From contig NC_020911.1 of assembly GCF_000155675.2 (NCBI RefSeq), positions 2,718,501-2,782,500 on the forward strand: 64,000 nucleotides of DNA. Direction: 5' to 3'. A program made the position numbers and the translations under genes. The DNA is from Octadecabacter antarcticus 307. Lineage in GTDB: Bacteria > Pseudomonadota > Alphaproteobacteria > Rhodobacterales > Rhodobacteraceae. Shown in pieces: positions 20,174 through 29,695 of this stretch (position 1 is its first letter; every line of letters starts with the position of its first letter). The notes beneath the pieces were generated by a model. That model ran no database searches, was not told the DNA's origin, and saw only the letters and a program-made list of their open reading frames with translations.

Positions 20174-21141
20174 CCATTCGCGCAATCGTTCGCGGCGTCG
20201 GCCACTACCTGCCCGACCGCGTCGTTCCGAATTCGGAATTTGAAGCCTCGCTCGACACCACAGACGAATGGATTAAGGCACGATCCGGCATCGAACGCCG
20301 CCATTTCGCCGCGCAAGGCCAAACAACATCCGACCTCGCGACCCGCGCCGCCAAAGCCGCCCTGTCGGACGCTGGCCTGGATGGGTCCGATATTGACGCC
20401 ATCATATTGGCGACCTCTACGGCCGATCTGACATTCCCATCCGCCGCCACAATGGTGCAACGCAATATTGGCAACACCACTGGATATGCCTTTGATATCC
20501 AAGCAGTTTGTGCAGGATTCGTTTTCGCCTTGTCCAATGCAAACGCTTTGATCCTATCGGGCCAAGCCAAACGCGTGTTGGTCATTGGCGCCGAAACTTT
20601 CAGCCGGATCATGGACTGGACCGACCGCGGCACCTGCGTGTTGTTTGGCGACGGCGCGGGCGCGTTGGTTTTGGAAGCAACCGATGGTGCCGACAATCCC
20701 GATGATCGCGGCATCCTTGCGACCGACCTTAATTCTGACGGAACCTATTGTGATCTGCTGTATGTCGACGGCGGCGTGTCGACACAGAACACCGGCATGT
20801 TGCGCATGCAGGGCAAAGAGGTGTTCCGCCACGCGGTCGAAAAGCTCGCCTCGACGGCCATAACGGCGCTGCAAAAGGCCGGGCTTGGCCACGACGACGT
20901 CGACTGGGTCGTCCCCCATCAGGCCAATATCCGCATCATCCAATCGACTGCCAAAAAGCTTGGTGTGCCGATGGACCGGGTTGTTGTGACCGTTCAGGAC
21001 CACGGCAACACGTCCGCCGCGTCGATCCCACTGGCTCTGTCCGTCGGGGTGCAACGCGGCCAAGTTAAGCCTGGCGATCTTGTTGTCACCGAAGCGATTG
21101 GCGGCGGCTTGGCTTGGGGCGCGGTCGTCTTGCGCTGGTAG
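20170..21141 (+). CDS. fabH: 3-oxoacyl-ACP synthase III FabH
   Basis: Condenses acetyl-CoA with malonyl-ACP, the first step of fatty acid chain building. 323 residues. The catalytic triad is visible: Cys in IQAVCAGFVFAL (about 115), His in VVPHQANIRI (about 249) and Asn in HGNTSAASIPLAL (about 279). The N-terminal DEWIKARSGIERRHF and C-terminal IGGGLAWGAVVLRW are typical. Start overlaps plsX; ends with TAG. Cytoplasmic homodimer. Confidence 0.96.
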   Translation: MTIRAIVRGVGHYLPDRVVPNSEFEASLDTTDEWIKARSGIERRHFAAQGQTTSDLATRAAKAALSDAGLDGSDIDAIILATSTADLTFPSAATMVQRNIGNTTGYAFDIQAVCAGFVFALSNANALILSGQAKRVLVIGAETFSRIMDWTDRGTCVLFGDGAGALVLEATDGADNPDDRGILATDLNSDGTYCDLLYVDGGVSTQNTGMLRMQGKEVFRHAVEKLASTAITALQKAGLGHDDVDWVVPHQANIRIIQSTAKKLGVPMDRVVVTVQDHGNTSAASIPLALSVGVQRGQVKPGDLVVTEAIGGGLAWGAVVLRW

Positions 21142-21234
21142 CGGGTTTTCAAGTTCAATGTCACCCGACAATCCCTTGTTATTGACTTAGCTTTTGCCCA
21201 TAGCCTAAAGTTGATAATTAACAAGGAGGATATC

Positions 21235-21537
21235 ATGACCGATAAAACTTTAACGCGTATGGACCTAGCGGACGCGGTACATGAAGAAGTGGGCCTGTCA
21301 CGCAATGAAAGCTCCGATCTAGTTGAGAGCGTTTTAACGCAAATGTCTGACGCGCTCGCGGGGGGCGATAGCGTTAAGATTTCATCCTTCGGAACCTTTT
21401 CGATCCGCGACAAGGCGGCCCGCATCGGCCGCAATCCCAAGACCGGCGAAGAAGTGCCAATCACGCCGCGCCGCGTGCTGAGCTTTCGCCCAAGCCATTT
21501 GATGAAAGACCGCGTCGCTGCGGGCAACAAAGGTTAG
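21235..21537 (+). CDS. ihfA: Integration host factor subunit alpha
   Basis: 100 residues. Nucleoid protein that bends DNA as a heterodimer with IhfB. Conserved features: [18 protein letters not shown] (alpha 1), [40 protein letters not shown] with the RNPKTGE arm whose following Pro intercalates in DNA, and a basic end. Start is fixed by a near-perfect SD AAGGAGGA at 21223-21230, five bases before the ATG; an ATT-type extension upstream is not needed. A possible promoter (TTGACT at 21182) lies in the short gap after fabH. Confidence 0.95.
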   Translation: MTDKTLTRMDLADAVHEEVGLSRNESSDLVESVLTQMSDALAGGDSVKISSFGTFSIRDKAARIGRNPKTGEEVPITPRRVLSFRPSHLMKDRVAAGNKG

Positions 21538-21548
21538 GGTCCCAGGGC

Positions 21549-22220
21549 GTGTCCAAATCCCTTGACGCATTCCGCACAATTTCCGAAGTCTCGGATGAGC
21601 TGGACACCCCAGCCCACGTATTGCGGTTTTGGGAAAGCAAGTTCAGCCAAGTCAAACCTGTCAAACGCGCAGGCGGTCGGCGCTACTACCGCCCCACCGA
21701 CTTGGACCTGTTGGCAGGTATCAAAAAACTGCTGCACGATGACGGAATGACGATCAAAGGTGCGCAAAAGCTTCTTCGCGAACAAGGCGTTAAGCACGTA
21801 GGCAGCCTCGGGGCCGCAGCCATGTTGGCAGCCCAAGACGCGACTAAATTGGACACCGACGCAGTCGACGTTTTGCCCATTGACGCAGCACCAACAGCCG
21901 AAGCAACCACACCGCTTGAAGTTGAGATCACAAACGTAGTCACCCTGCCGGATCCAGCACCAAAAGGCCCCGTGCTGTCGCTTGATCTTGCTCCCAAAGC
22001 CACGCCAAGCGATCAAACGGACCCGCGCGTTGCCGCGCAGCGTAGTGCAAAAGCCGTCAACGTTCCCGCTGACCCTTCCGACAAGGATAGCAAAGCGACC
22101 GCGCGCCTGTTTCATTTGCTGCACAAGGCGTCGCACGCCAAACTCGCGGCGCAGGCCGAGGCCATTGCCCCACTTCTTGACCGGATGCAAAATCTGCGTG
22201 ACAGCATTAGTTTGCGCTGA
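21549..22220 (+). CDS. MerR-family transcriptional regulator
   Basis: 223 residues starting with GTG eleven bases after ihfA. The N-terminal MerR helix-turn-helix and wing are clear: [71 protein letters not shown] (about 8-80). The C-terminal part is Ala/Pro/Asp rich with no metal-binding cysteines and ends in a helical region ([25 protein letters not shown]). The same ihfA-merR pair is widespread in Rhodobacteraceae, but its targets are unknown. Not a mercury regulator. Confidence 0.88.
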   Translation: MSKSLDAFRTISEVSDELDTPAHVLRFWESKFSQVKPVKRAGGRRYYRPTDLDLLAGIKKLLHDDGMTIKGAQKLLREQGVKHVGSLGAAAMLAAQDATKLDTDAVDVLPIDAAPTAEATTPLEVEITNVVTLPDPAPKGPVLSLDLAPKATPSDQTDPRVAAQRSAKAVNVPADPSDKDSKATARLFHLLHKASHAKLAAQAEAIAPLLDRMQNLRDSISLR

Positions 22221-22289
22221 TCGCTTGGTCCGGTTTATGCGATTTTCACCTTGCCCCGCGCCCTATTTGCGATATGACGAAATTCAAGT

Positions 22290-22366
22290 CGGGCCATGGC
22301 GCAGTCTGGTAGCGCGTCCGTCTGGGGGACGGAAGGTCGCAGGTTCGAGTCCTGCTGGCCCGACCA
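22290..22366 (+). tRNA. tRNA-Pro (anticodon GGG)
   Basis: Cloverleaf read by eye: acceptor CGGGCCA pairs with TGGCCCG (22356-22362), followed by A and an encoded CCA. The D arm is GCGC...GCGC, and the anticodon stem TCCGT/ACGGA (22317-22321, 22329-22333) encloses the loop CTGGGGG with anticodon GGG at 22324-22326. The T arm contains GTTCGAGTC. 77 bases including CCA. Confidence 0.96.
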
Positions 22367-22374
22367 AAATATAA

Positions 22375-22409
22375 CCGCCCACCGCGCAACCGCGCAGGTG
22401 GGCGTTTTT
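22375..22409 (+). terminator. Terminator after tRNA-Pro
   Basis: CGCCCACC (22376-22383) pairs with GGTGGGCG (22397-22404), with a further inner GCG/CGC stem, followed by five T. Nine bases after the tRNA CCA end. Confidence 0.85.
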
Positions 22410-22432
22410 GCATCTGATATCAGAGGTTTGCG

Positions 22433-23509
22433 ATGAAAAACGGCGTACTTTCCGACACTCAAATCAGCGCCTTAATCGATGGTGGTGCCATCACTGCATC
22501 TGCCGGTTTTGAACTTGGACAAGTGCAGCCCGCCTCGCTTGATCTGCGGCTTGGTCACGTTGCATATCGTGTTCGCGCGTCGTTTCTGACAGGGCGCGGT
22601 CAATCTGTGACGGACCGCCTTGCACAATTCACCATGCACGAAATTGACCTGACAGATGGCGCCGTGCTTGAGAAAAATTGCGTCTATGTCGTGCCCCTGC
22701 TCGAATCGCTCGCCCTGCCCGACACCATGACTGCCGCGGCCAGTGCTAAATCGTCGACTGGACGGCTTGATCTGTTGACGAGGATCATCACCGACAACGG
22801 CGTCGAATTTGATCGTGTGCCAAAAGGCTACGCAGGCCCGCTTTTTGTCGAAATTTGCCCGCGTTCTTTTTCTGTGCTCGTGCGTCCCGGATTGATGTTG
22901 AACCAGATAATCTTTCGCAACGGCAAGACCTTCATCAATGACACCGACCTTATCGCGCTTCATGCGAAAACCCCTATCGTTGATGGCGAAGCTGTCATCT
23001 CGGATGGGCTAGGGTTTTCCGTTGATCTGAAACCACAAAGCGGTGATCTGGTCGGTTACCGCGCCAAACCGCACACGGGCGTTATCGATCTGGCGCAAGT
23101 TGCCCACTACGAACCGGCCGATTTTTGGGAAGAAGTGCGCACGACCGACGGTCACATCATTCTTGATCCCGGTGCATTCTATATTCTGGTCAGCCGCGAA
23201 TCGATTGCGATCCCACCCGATTGTGCAGCAGAAATGGCGCCCTACATTGCGATGGTCGGTGAATTTCGGGTGCATTACGCGGGGTTCTTCGATCCTGGTT
23301 TTGGCTGGGACAGTGCTGGCGGCGCTGGATCACGCGGCGTGCTCGAAGTGCGCTGTCACGAAGCGCCTTTTGTACTGGAACATGGGCAAATCGTGGGGCG
23401 GCTGGTCTATGAACACATGTCACAAACGCCCGCAGCACTTTATGGTCAAGACATCAAATCCAACTATCAGGGTCAGGGCCTCAAGTTGTCCAAGCACTTC
23501 AAATCTTGA
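22433..23509 (+). CDS. dcd: dCTP deaminase, long two-domain alphaproteobacterial type
   Basis: Deaminates dCTP to dUTP, feeding thymidylate synthesis. 358 residues, about twice the classic Dcd, with two dUTPase-like beta-barrel halves as in other alphaproteobacteria. First half: SASAGFELGQVQPASLDLRLG region and ASAKSSTGRLDLLTRIITDNGVEFDRVPKGYAGPLFVEICPRSFSVLVRPGLMLNQIIF. Second half: DGHIILDPGAFYILVSRESIAIPPDCAAEMAPY and HYAGFFDPGFGW...HGQIVGRLVYE. AGAGG (22422) precedes the ATG. Monocistronic, isolated by the tRNA terminator upstream. Confidence 0.9.
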   Translation: MKNGVLSDTQISALIDGGAITASAGFELGQVQPASLDLRLGHVAYRVRASFLTGRGQSVTDRLAQFTMHEIDLTDGAVLEKNCVYVVPLLESLALPDTMTAAASAKSSTGRLDLLTRIITDNGVEFDRVPKGYAGPLFVEICPRSFSVLVRPGLMLNQIIFRNGKTFINDTDLIALHAKTPIVDGEAVISDGLGFSVDLKPQSGDLVGYRAKPHTGVIDLAQVAHYEPADFWEEVRTTDGHIILDPGAFYILVSRESIAIPPDCAAEMAPYIAMVGEFRVHYAGFFDPGFGWDSAGGAGSRGVLEVRCHEAPFVLEHGQIVGRLVYEHMSQTPAALYGQDIKSNYQGQGLKLSKHFKS

Positions 23510-23545
23510 TCCCATTTGGACCGTTACGGCGTCATCTGATCTGCG

Positions 23546-23743
23546 TTAAAACTTGGTAAAACGCCGCGCAAATCGGCTCGTTTGGCGTAAACTACGCGAT
23601 GTCTGCTTTCCCTGACGTTCCAGATCCCGCTCTTCCTGGGTTTGATCCTGTTTGCGGTTGCCACGGTTCGTGGCCGCGCGAATACCGCTGTTAATGCCCT
23701 TACTTAAAAGGCGACGCAGGATCATGCTTATAATTCGTTCCAT
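23546..23743 (-). CDS. Small basic protein of unknown function
   Basis: 65 residues. A hydrophobic/basic start (MERIISMILRRLLSKGINSGIRAAT) is followed by a very charged part (QDQTQEERDLERQGKQTSRSLRQTSRFARRF). Evidence that it is real: AAGGA stands seven bases before the ATG, and upstream on the minus strand TTGTGA and TATATA lie 16 bases apart as a plausible promoter (about 23770-23800). The N-terminal amphipathic helix could touch the membrane. Lies downstream of scpB in a slot where, from memory, relatives often carry tatA. No family recognised. Confidence 0.55.
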   Translation of the reverse strand: MERIISMILRRLLSKGINSGIRAATNRGNRKQDQTQEERDLERQGKQTSRSLRQTSRFARRFTKF

Positions 23744-23833
23744 TGGATCGTCCTTCTATGGATACCCTTTATATAGGCCTTTGGGCCATAATCACAACAA
23801 TCCCTTAAAATTTGGGCAAATTGATGGCACTTT

Positions 23834-24517
23834 TCAAGCCTCGTCAAACATCTCGCTCTGATCGTCGTCATCTTCAACGTCGCTGCCGTCATCATCATCC
23901 ACATCCCCGTCGACCATGCCCGGCGCGGGCCGGCTTTCGAGCAGACCCGCAGAGCGCAACTCCTGAAGCCCTGGCAAATCGCGCGCACTTTCTAGGCCGA
24001 AATGATCAAGGAAATCTTGCGTCACCACGAATGTGACAGGACGCCCAGGCGTCATGCGCCGCCGCCCAAACCTGATCCATTCCAATTCGATCAACTGATC
24101 GACCGTGCCACGGCTGACGCTGACACCGCGAATTTCCTCGATATCGGCGCGGGTGACAGGCTGGTGATAGGCCACAATCGCCAGCGTTTCGACGGCAGCG
24201 CGCGACAGTTTGCGCGTTTCAACCGTTTCTTTTTGCATTAAAAATCCCAGATCAGGCGCGGTGCGCAAACCCCATGCATCGCCAATCCTGACCAAGGACA
24301 CCCCGCGCCCGTCGTAGCGTTTGCGCAGGTAAACCAGCGCCTCGGCGGGGTCACAGCCATGGGGCATCCGGCCTTCCAATTCCTTGACCGTAACTGGATC
24401 AGCACTGGCAAAAAGAATCGCCTCGACCATGCGTTCCTGTTCCCCCATAGGCGGGGCTTCGAACAGGCTTTCTTCTTTTTTTTCAAACGCTTGCGCCTCT
24501 GTGCTCTGCTCGCTCAT
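23834..24517 (-). CDS. scpB: Segregation and condensation protein ScpB
   Basis: Kleisin-interacting subunit of the SMC-ScpAB condensin. 227 residues with two winged-helix domains: VEAILFASADPVTVKELEGRM and the second containing LSRAAVETLAIVAYHQPVTRADIEEIRGVSVSRGTVDQLIELEWIRFGRRRMTPGRPVTFVVTQDFLDHFGL, both diagnostic. The C-terminal tail is acidic (DGDVDDDDGSDVEDDDDQSEMFDEA). Start overlaps the scpA stop by four bases. Confidence 0.95.
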   Translation of the reverse strand: MSEQSTEAQAFEKKEESLFEAPPMGEQERMVEAILFASADPVTVKELEGRMPHGCDPAEALVYLRKRYDGRGVSLVRIGDAWGLRTAPDLGFLMQKETVETRKLSRAAVETLAIVAYHQPVTRADIEEIRGVSVSRGTVDQLIELEWIRFGRRRMTPGRPVTFVVTQDFLDHFGLESARDLPGLQELRSAGLLESRPAPGMVDGDVDDDDGSDVEDDDDQSEMFDEA

Positions 24518-25293
24518 CGGTCTTTCTTTCTGATCTGAATGGGCGAAAATACATCGCCTTGCCGCATTTCAATCTTACCTTCTTTGGCCAATTCAAGCGA
24601 CGCGGCAAAGGTTGATGCGGTGGCGGATCGCCGTTTCACTGGGTCAATTTCCCAGCCTTCGGGCAGATACGACAGGATATCTGTCCACTCCCCTGCAAAA
24701 CCGATCAGCCCACGCAGACGGCTCAGTGCCTCTTCCATGGTGAAGACCTTTTCACGGTCCAACACGAAGGGGCGAAATTCATCTTTGGTCCTGATCCGCG
24801 CGTAGCCCTGCATCAGGTCAAGCAATGTCGCAGTGTAGGTCACGCGACGCGTGCGCGTCACGTCTTCAGTGATGCCACGGGCAAAGAAATCGCGCGCCAG
24901 CTGATCGCGCGCCATCAACTTTGCCGCCGCTTCGCGCATTGCCGAAAGCCGTTCAAGTTGAAATGCCAGATGCGCCGCCAATTCTTCGCCCGATGGCCCG
25001 TCCTCATTCGGATCGGGGGGCAACAACAAACGTGATTTCAAAAACGCCAGCCACGCAGCCATGACCAGATAATCCGCCGCCAATTCCAGCCGCAAACCGC
25101 GGGCCTTATGAATAAACGCGAGGTATTGTTGCGCCAGCGCCAGTACAGAAATCTGACGCAAATCGACCTTTTGGGTGCGTGAAAGGGTCAACAGCAAATC
25201 CAGTGGCCCCTCAAACCCGTCCACATCAACAATCAACGCTTCCGCGGCAACGCGGTCACTGACGTCAGACTCGAATATGGTCGCGTTGGACAT
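24514..25293 (-). CDS. scpA: Segregation and condensation protein ScpA (kleisin)
   Basis: Kleisin that bridges SMC heads in chromosome condensation. 259 residues. The N-terminal domain contains FEGPLDLLLTLSRTQKVDLRQISVLALAQQYL and LAADYLVMAAWLAFLKSRLLLP (about 27-95). The C-terminal winged helix contains SATASTFAASLELAKEGKIEMRQGDVFSPIQI. nagZ lies 29 bases upstream and scpB overlaps downstream, a stable gene order in this family. Confidence 0.95.
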   Translation of the reverse strand: MSNATIFESDVSDRVAAEALIVDVDGFEGPLDLLLTLSRTQKVDLRQISVLALAQQYLAFIHKARGLRLELAADYLVMAAWLAFLKSRLLLPPDPNEDGPSGEELAAHLAFQLERLSAMREAAAKLMARDQLARDFFARGITEDVTRTRRVTYTATLLDLMQGYARIRTKDEFRPFVLDREKVFTMEEALSRLRGLIGFAGEWTDILSYLPEGWEIDPVKRRSATASTFAASLELAKEGKIEMRQGDVFSPIQIRKKDR

Positions 25294-25322
25294 GAAACCC
25301 CGTAAATTCCAGTCGGAAGGCC

Positions 25323-26324
25323 CTATTCGGCACCCGCTCCTAATAGGTGGTCAAATTCCTCTGACAAGGCCGAAATGTCAACGGGCATGGGGGTTTTACG
25401 CATCATCAACGCGGCGTCTGCACGTGATTGGGCTGCATCGCTCATCTGCCCAGCAGCCTGCCCGACTTGCACAATTTCAGCCGCGTCACCGCAGCAATGC
25501 AAGATCACGTCACACCCAGCCGCGATCGATGCGCGGCTGCGCTGCGCCACATCACCTGACAGGGCCTCCATTCCGATATCATCGGTCATCAACAAGCCAT
25601 TGAACCCGATGTCGTTGCGGATCAGATCCATCATCACGCGCGACGTCGTGGCAGGTGCGCTGTCGTCGATATCTTCAAATACAATATGCGCCGTCATGCC
25701 CATCGGCAGGTCCGACAATGCCTTGAACGGCACGAAATCCTGCGCTTCCAGATCGCTGCGCGCGGCCGTGACCCGTGGCAAATCCTTGTGGCTGTCCACG
25801 CTGGCACGCCCATGTCCGGGGATGTGTTTGATCACGGGCAAAACACCACCCGCCAAATGCGCATCAGACACCGCACGGCTCGCATCCATCACCGTGACCG
25901 CGTCGTCGCCATAACAGCGGTTGCGCAGGAACAGATGGGTCAAGCGGGCGGTAATATCAGCGATTGGCGCGCAGTTGGTATCAATCCCGACGTCGCGCAA
26001 TTCTGCAGCGATAAGACGATACCGCAGCCACAGCGCGCGAATCGGATCAGTGGCAATTTGCATCTGTTCTAGGGGTGGCAACCACTGGCGCCAGTGGGGC
26101 GCGCGCAACCGCTGCACCCGCCCGCCTTCTTGATCTATCAGAATGACAGCATCGTGCCCCGCCGCAGCCCGCAGATCATCACACAACCGGCGCACTTGGT
26201 CAGGGGTGTCGATATTGCGGGCGAACAGAATGAACCCGAACGGCCCATATTCGCGAAAATAGGCGCGTTCCCAGTCGGTGATACGCAGCCCCTCAGGGCC
26301 GAAAATCGCCGCGCCAAATTGCAT
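25323..26324 (-). CDS. nagZ: Beta-N-acetylhexosaminidase NagZ
   Basis: Cleaves GlcNAc from anhydro-muropeptides during cell-wall recycling in the cytoplasm. 333 residues, GH3 TIM barrel. The loop with the catalytic Asp-His dyad is visible in VIKHIPGHGRASVDSHKDLPRV (about 161-182), and the nucleophile Asp lies in LLMTDDIGMEAL (about 244-255). DQEGGRVQRLRAPHWRQWLPP near residue 64 is the substrate loop. Lies between the SPOR-domain protein and scpA, so a peptidoglycan-related neighbour is upstream. Confidence 0.93.
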   Translation of the reverse strand: MQFGAAIFGPEGLRITDWERAYFREYGPFGFILFARNIDTPDQVRRLCDDLRAAAGHDAVILIDQEGGRVQRLRAPHWRQWLPPLEQMQIATDPIRALWLRYRLIAAELRDVGIDTNCAPIADITARLTHLFLRNRCYGDDAVTVMDASRAVSDAHLAGGVLPVIKHIPGHGRASVDSHKDLPRVTAARSDLEAQDFVPFKALSDLPMGMTAHIVFEDIDDSAPATTSRVMMDLIRNDIGFNGLLMTDDIGMEALSGDVAQRSRASIAAGCDVILHCCGDAAEIVQVGQAAGQMSDAAQSRADAALMMRKTPMPVDISALSEEFDHLLGAGAE

Positions 26325-26358
26325 TTAACGCACGCCTTTCATTTGCGTCCGACTTTCA

Positions 26359-27402
26359 TCAACGCACCACCACTGGAATACAGGCCGCACCTTCGGCAGA
26401 CAATGCCGAACAAAACCGCCGCGCGTCGCTCAGGTCCGTGAACCCCATGGCACGCAGGCGAAAGAACGTGCGCCCACCGGAATTGGCTTGCTGGATAATC
26501 TGGTCTTTACCGTCAAGAAAATCAGGGAAGCGTTGCGTCATACGTGCCCATTCGGTGGCCGCAACATCCGCGCTGTCGAACGCACCAAGCTGCACCAAAT
26601 TGGTGCCAACAGGGACATCTGCCGTCGTGACTTCACCCGTCACAGGTGTTGCGACACTGGACGTCGTTACCGCTGCTGGAACAAGCGTTGCCACAGCCAC
26701 GGGACGGTTCGCAGGTCGCGCCGTCGGGCGCACTGATCGGCGCACACCGGGCACTGCATCGGGAATAATATCGGGGTTCACAACCACGCCGTTCACCGCA
26801 ACCTCAATGGGCACATCTACGCCGTCGGCAAGGTTTGTAAACGGCACAGCACCAGCCGCAATCTGGTCCGCCAACGCCAAGACATCCGCCACCGTGAGCG
26901 GCACAGATGGATCAACAGGCGTCGCAAGGGCCGCAAACTGCGCGCCCGCACGCTCGGGCGCGTCTAATTCATCGATTGACAGGGATGTGGTCACCGCAAC
27001 ACCCAGCCGGTCTTGCCCAGTAGACACGACTTCACCTGCCTCGGCGACTGATGTGACTTCCAGATCCTCAGCCCGTAGCGAAACATTGCCCGGGGCCAAC
27101 ACCAGTCGATCCTCAGGTTCAGCCGCACCACCGAGTGCTGGAACCGAATTCACTGACAATCCAACATGGGCTGCAATTTCGCCACCGGGATTGTCTGGTG
27201 CCACCCGCATCTCACCTTCCAAGGCCCGCACGACTGGAACGCCAGTGACGTCGCGCACCAAAAGCCTGTAACCCCAGACCCCGACCCCGCCAACAAGCGC
27301 GATGGAAACCACCGCCGCTACGACGTTGACGTATTTGCCCGCTTGACGTGTCGTCGGAATCCTGATGCCCGACCCGTTAAGGCCCGCTGCATAATCTGCC
27401 AT
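26359..27402 (-). CDS. SPOR-domain membrane protein
   Basis: 347 residues. One transmembrane helix (about 27-52, VVAAVVSIALVGGVGVWGYRLLV), a long periplasmic Val/Ala/Pro-rich linker of low complexity, and a C-terminal SPOR domain starting at TNLVQLGAFDSADVAATEWARMTQRFPDFL and ending FFRLRAMGFTDLSDARRFCSALSAEGAACIPVVV. SPOR domains bind denuded glycan strands at the division septum, so a role in division or wall remodelling is likely. Between argS and nagZ. Confidence 0.87.
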   Translation of the reverse strand: MADYAAGLNGSGIRIPTTRQAGKYVNVVAAVVSIALVGGVGVWGYRLLVRDVTGVPVVRALEGEMRVAPDNPGGEIAAHVGLSVNSVPALGGAAEPEDRLVLAPGNVSLRAEDLEVTSVAEAGEVVSTGQDRLGVAVTTSLSIDELDAPERAGAQFAALATPVDPSVPLTVADVLALADQIAAGAVPFTNLADGVDVPIEVAVNGVVVNPDIIPDAVPGVRRSVRPTARPANRPVAVATLVPAAVTTSSVATPVTGEVTTADVPVGTNLVQLGAFDSADVAATEWARMTQRFPDFLDGKDQIIQQANSGGRTFFRLRAMGFTDLSDARRFCSALSAEGAACIPVVVR

Positions 27403-27527
27403 ATACCTGCCTCACTGCGCGGGAAAAAAACCCCGCATATTACCGTCTTTTAAACGCCCAATTTGTCCAAAAACCGGTTCACACTTTTCGGATCGCGCTC
27501 TAGCCCCTGGCCCCAGACACGTGCGCT

Positions 27528-29264
27528 TTAGCGCATCTCTTCCGCTGGAGTTACACCAAGAATAGACAAACCGTGAGAAATTACAACGCTTACAGCTTTG
27601 ATCAGCGCGATTTTCGCCTGTGTTGCAGGGATGTTGTCGACTTGCAGGAAACGCAACGACGCATCGTCATTGCCACGGTTCCAAAGCCCATGCAGTTCCG
27701 ACGCGAGGTCATAGAGGTAGAATGCGATGCGGTGTGGCTCATGTCCTTTGGCGGCAATTTCAACCAACCGTGGCCATTCCGCCAATTTGGCAGCCATCGC
27801 CAATTCCGCTGGATGGGTCGCCAGCGACAGATCGGCAATTGCCAAATCTCCCACATCAACGCCCGCTTCAGCGGCTTTGCGCAGCACCGAATGAATCCGT
27901 GCGCTGGCGTATTGGACATAAAACACCGGATTGTCTTTTGACTGTTCCGTCACCTTGTCGAAATCAAAATCAAGCGGCGCGTCATTCTTGCGCGTCAGCA
28001 TGTGGAACCGCGTCACATCAGGCCCGACTTCATCCACCAGATCGCGCAACATAATAAACGTGCCCGCCCGTTTGGACATCTTGAACGGCTCACCGTTTTT
28101 GTACAGCTTCACCAGTTGCGTCAACTTGATATCCAGCGGCACGGCATTGTCCGACAAAGCCGCGACAGCCGCCTTCATCCGTTTAACGTAGCCACCATGA
28201 TCCGCACCAAATACATCAATAAGGGCGTCGAACCCTCTGGAAACTTTGTCAAAATGATAGGCAATATCTGGCGCGAAATAGGTCCACGCACCATCTGACT
28301 TCTGGATGGGCCGATCCACATCATCGCCAAAATCAGTTGATTTGAACAACGTCTGTTCGCGCGGTTCCCAGTCCTCGGGCAGCTTGCCCTTGGGCGGCTC
28401 AAGCGTGCCTTTGTAGATCAGGCCCTTGCTTTTCAAATCCGCAATCGCTGCTTCGATCCGACCCGTGCCATACAGCGATTTTTCGGAATAAAACACGTCC
28501 ATTTTAACACCAAGCATGTCCAGATCCTCACGGATCAACGCCATCATCGCTTGCGTGCCAAAGTCGCGAACGTCGTCCAGCCAAACGTCCTCGCCCTGCC
28601 CCACATAAGCATCGCCAACCTTCGTCTTCAGGTCCTGCCCAGCTTTGATCAAATACTCACCGGGGTAGGTTCCATCCTCGAATGTGACGGCCTGACCGTG
28701 GGCTTCCAAATAGCGCAAATAGACAGACCGCGCCAAAACATCGACCTGCCCGCCACCGTCGTTGATATAATATTCCCGCGTGACGTCATAACCCGCATAG
28801 GCCAGCAGGGACGCCAACGCGTCACCAAATACCGCACCTCGGGTGTGGCCAACATGCAGCGGTCCCGTCGGGTTGGCGCTGACATATTCGACGTTTATTT
28901 TTAAACCGGTGCCCAAATTAGACTTACCAAAATCGCCGTCCGTCAGAACGGCCCGCACCACACCAGCCCAAACGCCCGCGTCAAGCGCGAGATTCAAGAA
29001 CCCCGGCCCGGCAATATCCGCGCTCATGATGCGGCGATCAGCAAGCAATTTTGCGGCCAGCGCCTCCGCAATATCGCGCGGCTTCAGGCCCGCAGGCTTG
29101 GCCAATACCATCGCCGCATTCGTGGCCATATCACCATGTGTTGCGTCTCGCGGGGGTTCAACTGTGACGTTAGCAAAGTCCAAGCCAGCGGGTAAAACCC
29201 CATCATTGGTCAGAACGTTCAAACAGTCGATCACAGCTGCGCGGATATCGGCGAACAGGTTCAT
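27528..29264 (-). CDS. argS: Arginyl-tRNA synthetase
   Basis: Class I synthetase that charges tRNA-Arg. 578 residues. Motifs: HIGH-type [13 protein letters not shown] (about 128) within [12 protein letters not shown], and KMSKS-type [11 protein letters not shown] (about 390). The N-terminal Arg-tRNA-synt-N domain (about 1-90) and the C-terminal DALR anticodon-binding domain ([16 protein letters not shown] to the end) are complete. AGGAA precedes the ATG. Followed downstream by the SPOR gene after 125 bases. Confidence 0.96.
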   Translation of the reverse strand: MNLFADIRAAVIDCLNVLTNDGVLPAGLDFANVTVEPPRDATHGDMATNAAMVLAKPAGLKPRDIAEALAAKLLADRRIMSADIAGPGFLNLALDAGVWAGVVRAVLTDGDFGKSNLGTGLKINVEYVSANPTGPLHVGHTRGAVFGDALASLLAYAGYDVTREYYINDGGGQVDVLARSVYLRYLEAHGQAVTFEDGTYPGEYLIKAGQDLKTKVGDAYVGQGEDVWLDDVRDFGTQAMMALIREDLDMLGVKMDVFYSEKSLYGTGRIEAAIADLKSKGLIYKGTLEPPKGKLPEDWEPREQTLFKSTDFGDDVDRPIQKSDGAWTYFAPDIAYHFDKVSRGFDALIDVFGADHGGYVKRMKAAVAALSDNAVPLDIKLTQLVKLYKNGEPFKMSKRAGTFIMLRDLVDEVGPDVTRFHMLTRKNDAPLDFDFDKVTEQSKDNPVFYVQYASARIHSVLRKAAEAGVDVGDLAIADLSLATHPAELAMAAKLAEWPRLVEIAAKGHEPHRIAFYLYDLASELHGLWNRGNDDASLRFLQVDNIPATQAKIALIKAVSVVISHGLSILGVTPAEEMR

Positions 29265-29695
29265 GGTGCTTCCTTTTTGCGGACTGTCGGTTTAGCACCA
29301 TCATACCCCACGTCAACGAGGGTTCCATGACCCACAGCTTGTTTTGCTATCTTGTGGTAATGCCGCTCTGCACGACGATGATCGCTGCGCCCGCACCAAA
29401 GGCGCTGCGCGCGCGGGGCTGTACGTTGGTATCGGCATGATCGTCAGCCTCGCGACAGCCACTTTGCTGCTACTCGCGCAGGTCCCAATGACGCAAGATG
29501 ACAGGAACTGGCGTCGGATGGACGCTGTATCCACCGCTCACTGCCACTGGCCCGCAAACCGCGCTGAACCAAGTGGATGCCTTTGACACCGACAATCAAT
29601 TCTTAAGCACAGACGTGTTCTAATTCATCGTGACTTATCTGGCTGTAATCGTACTGGTCCGCGGCTGCGCACCGTAACGTCGCACGACACAGTCC
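29265..29695 (+). other. Non-coding stretch with a possible decayed membrane-protein gene
   Basis: 430 bases between argS and dgt. On the plus strand one frame (from about 29344) reads a convincing membrane segment (LYVGIGMIVSLATATLLLLAQVP) and then loses sense near 29540. A second frame, shifted by one, reads GPQTALNQVDAFDTDNQFLS and ends at TAA 29621-29623. This looks like one short membrane protein with a frameshift, but similarity cannot be tested here. Nothing else was seen. Confidence 0.3.

Noticed and set aside
21549..22220. Mercury-responsive regulator
   Set aside because: MerR-type helix-turn-helix only; the metal-binding cysteines are missing and no mer genes are near.
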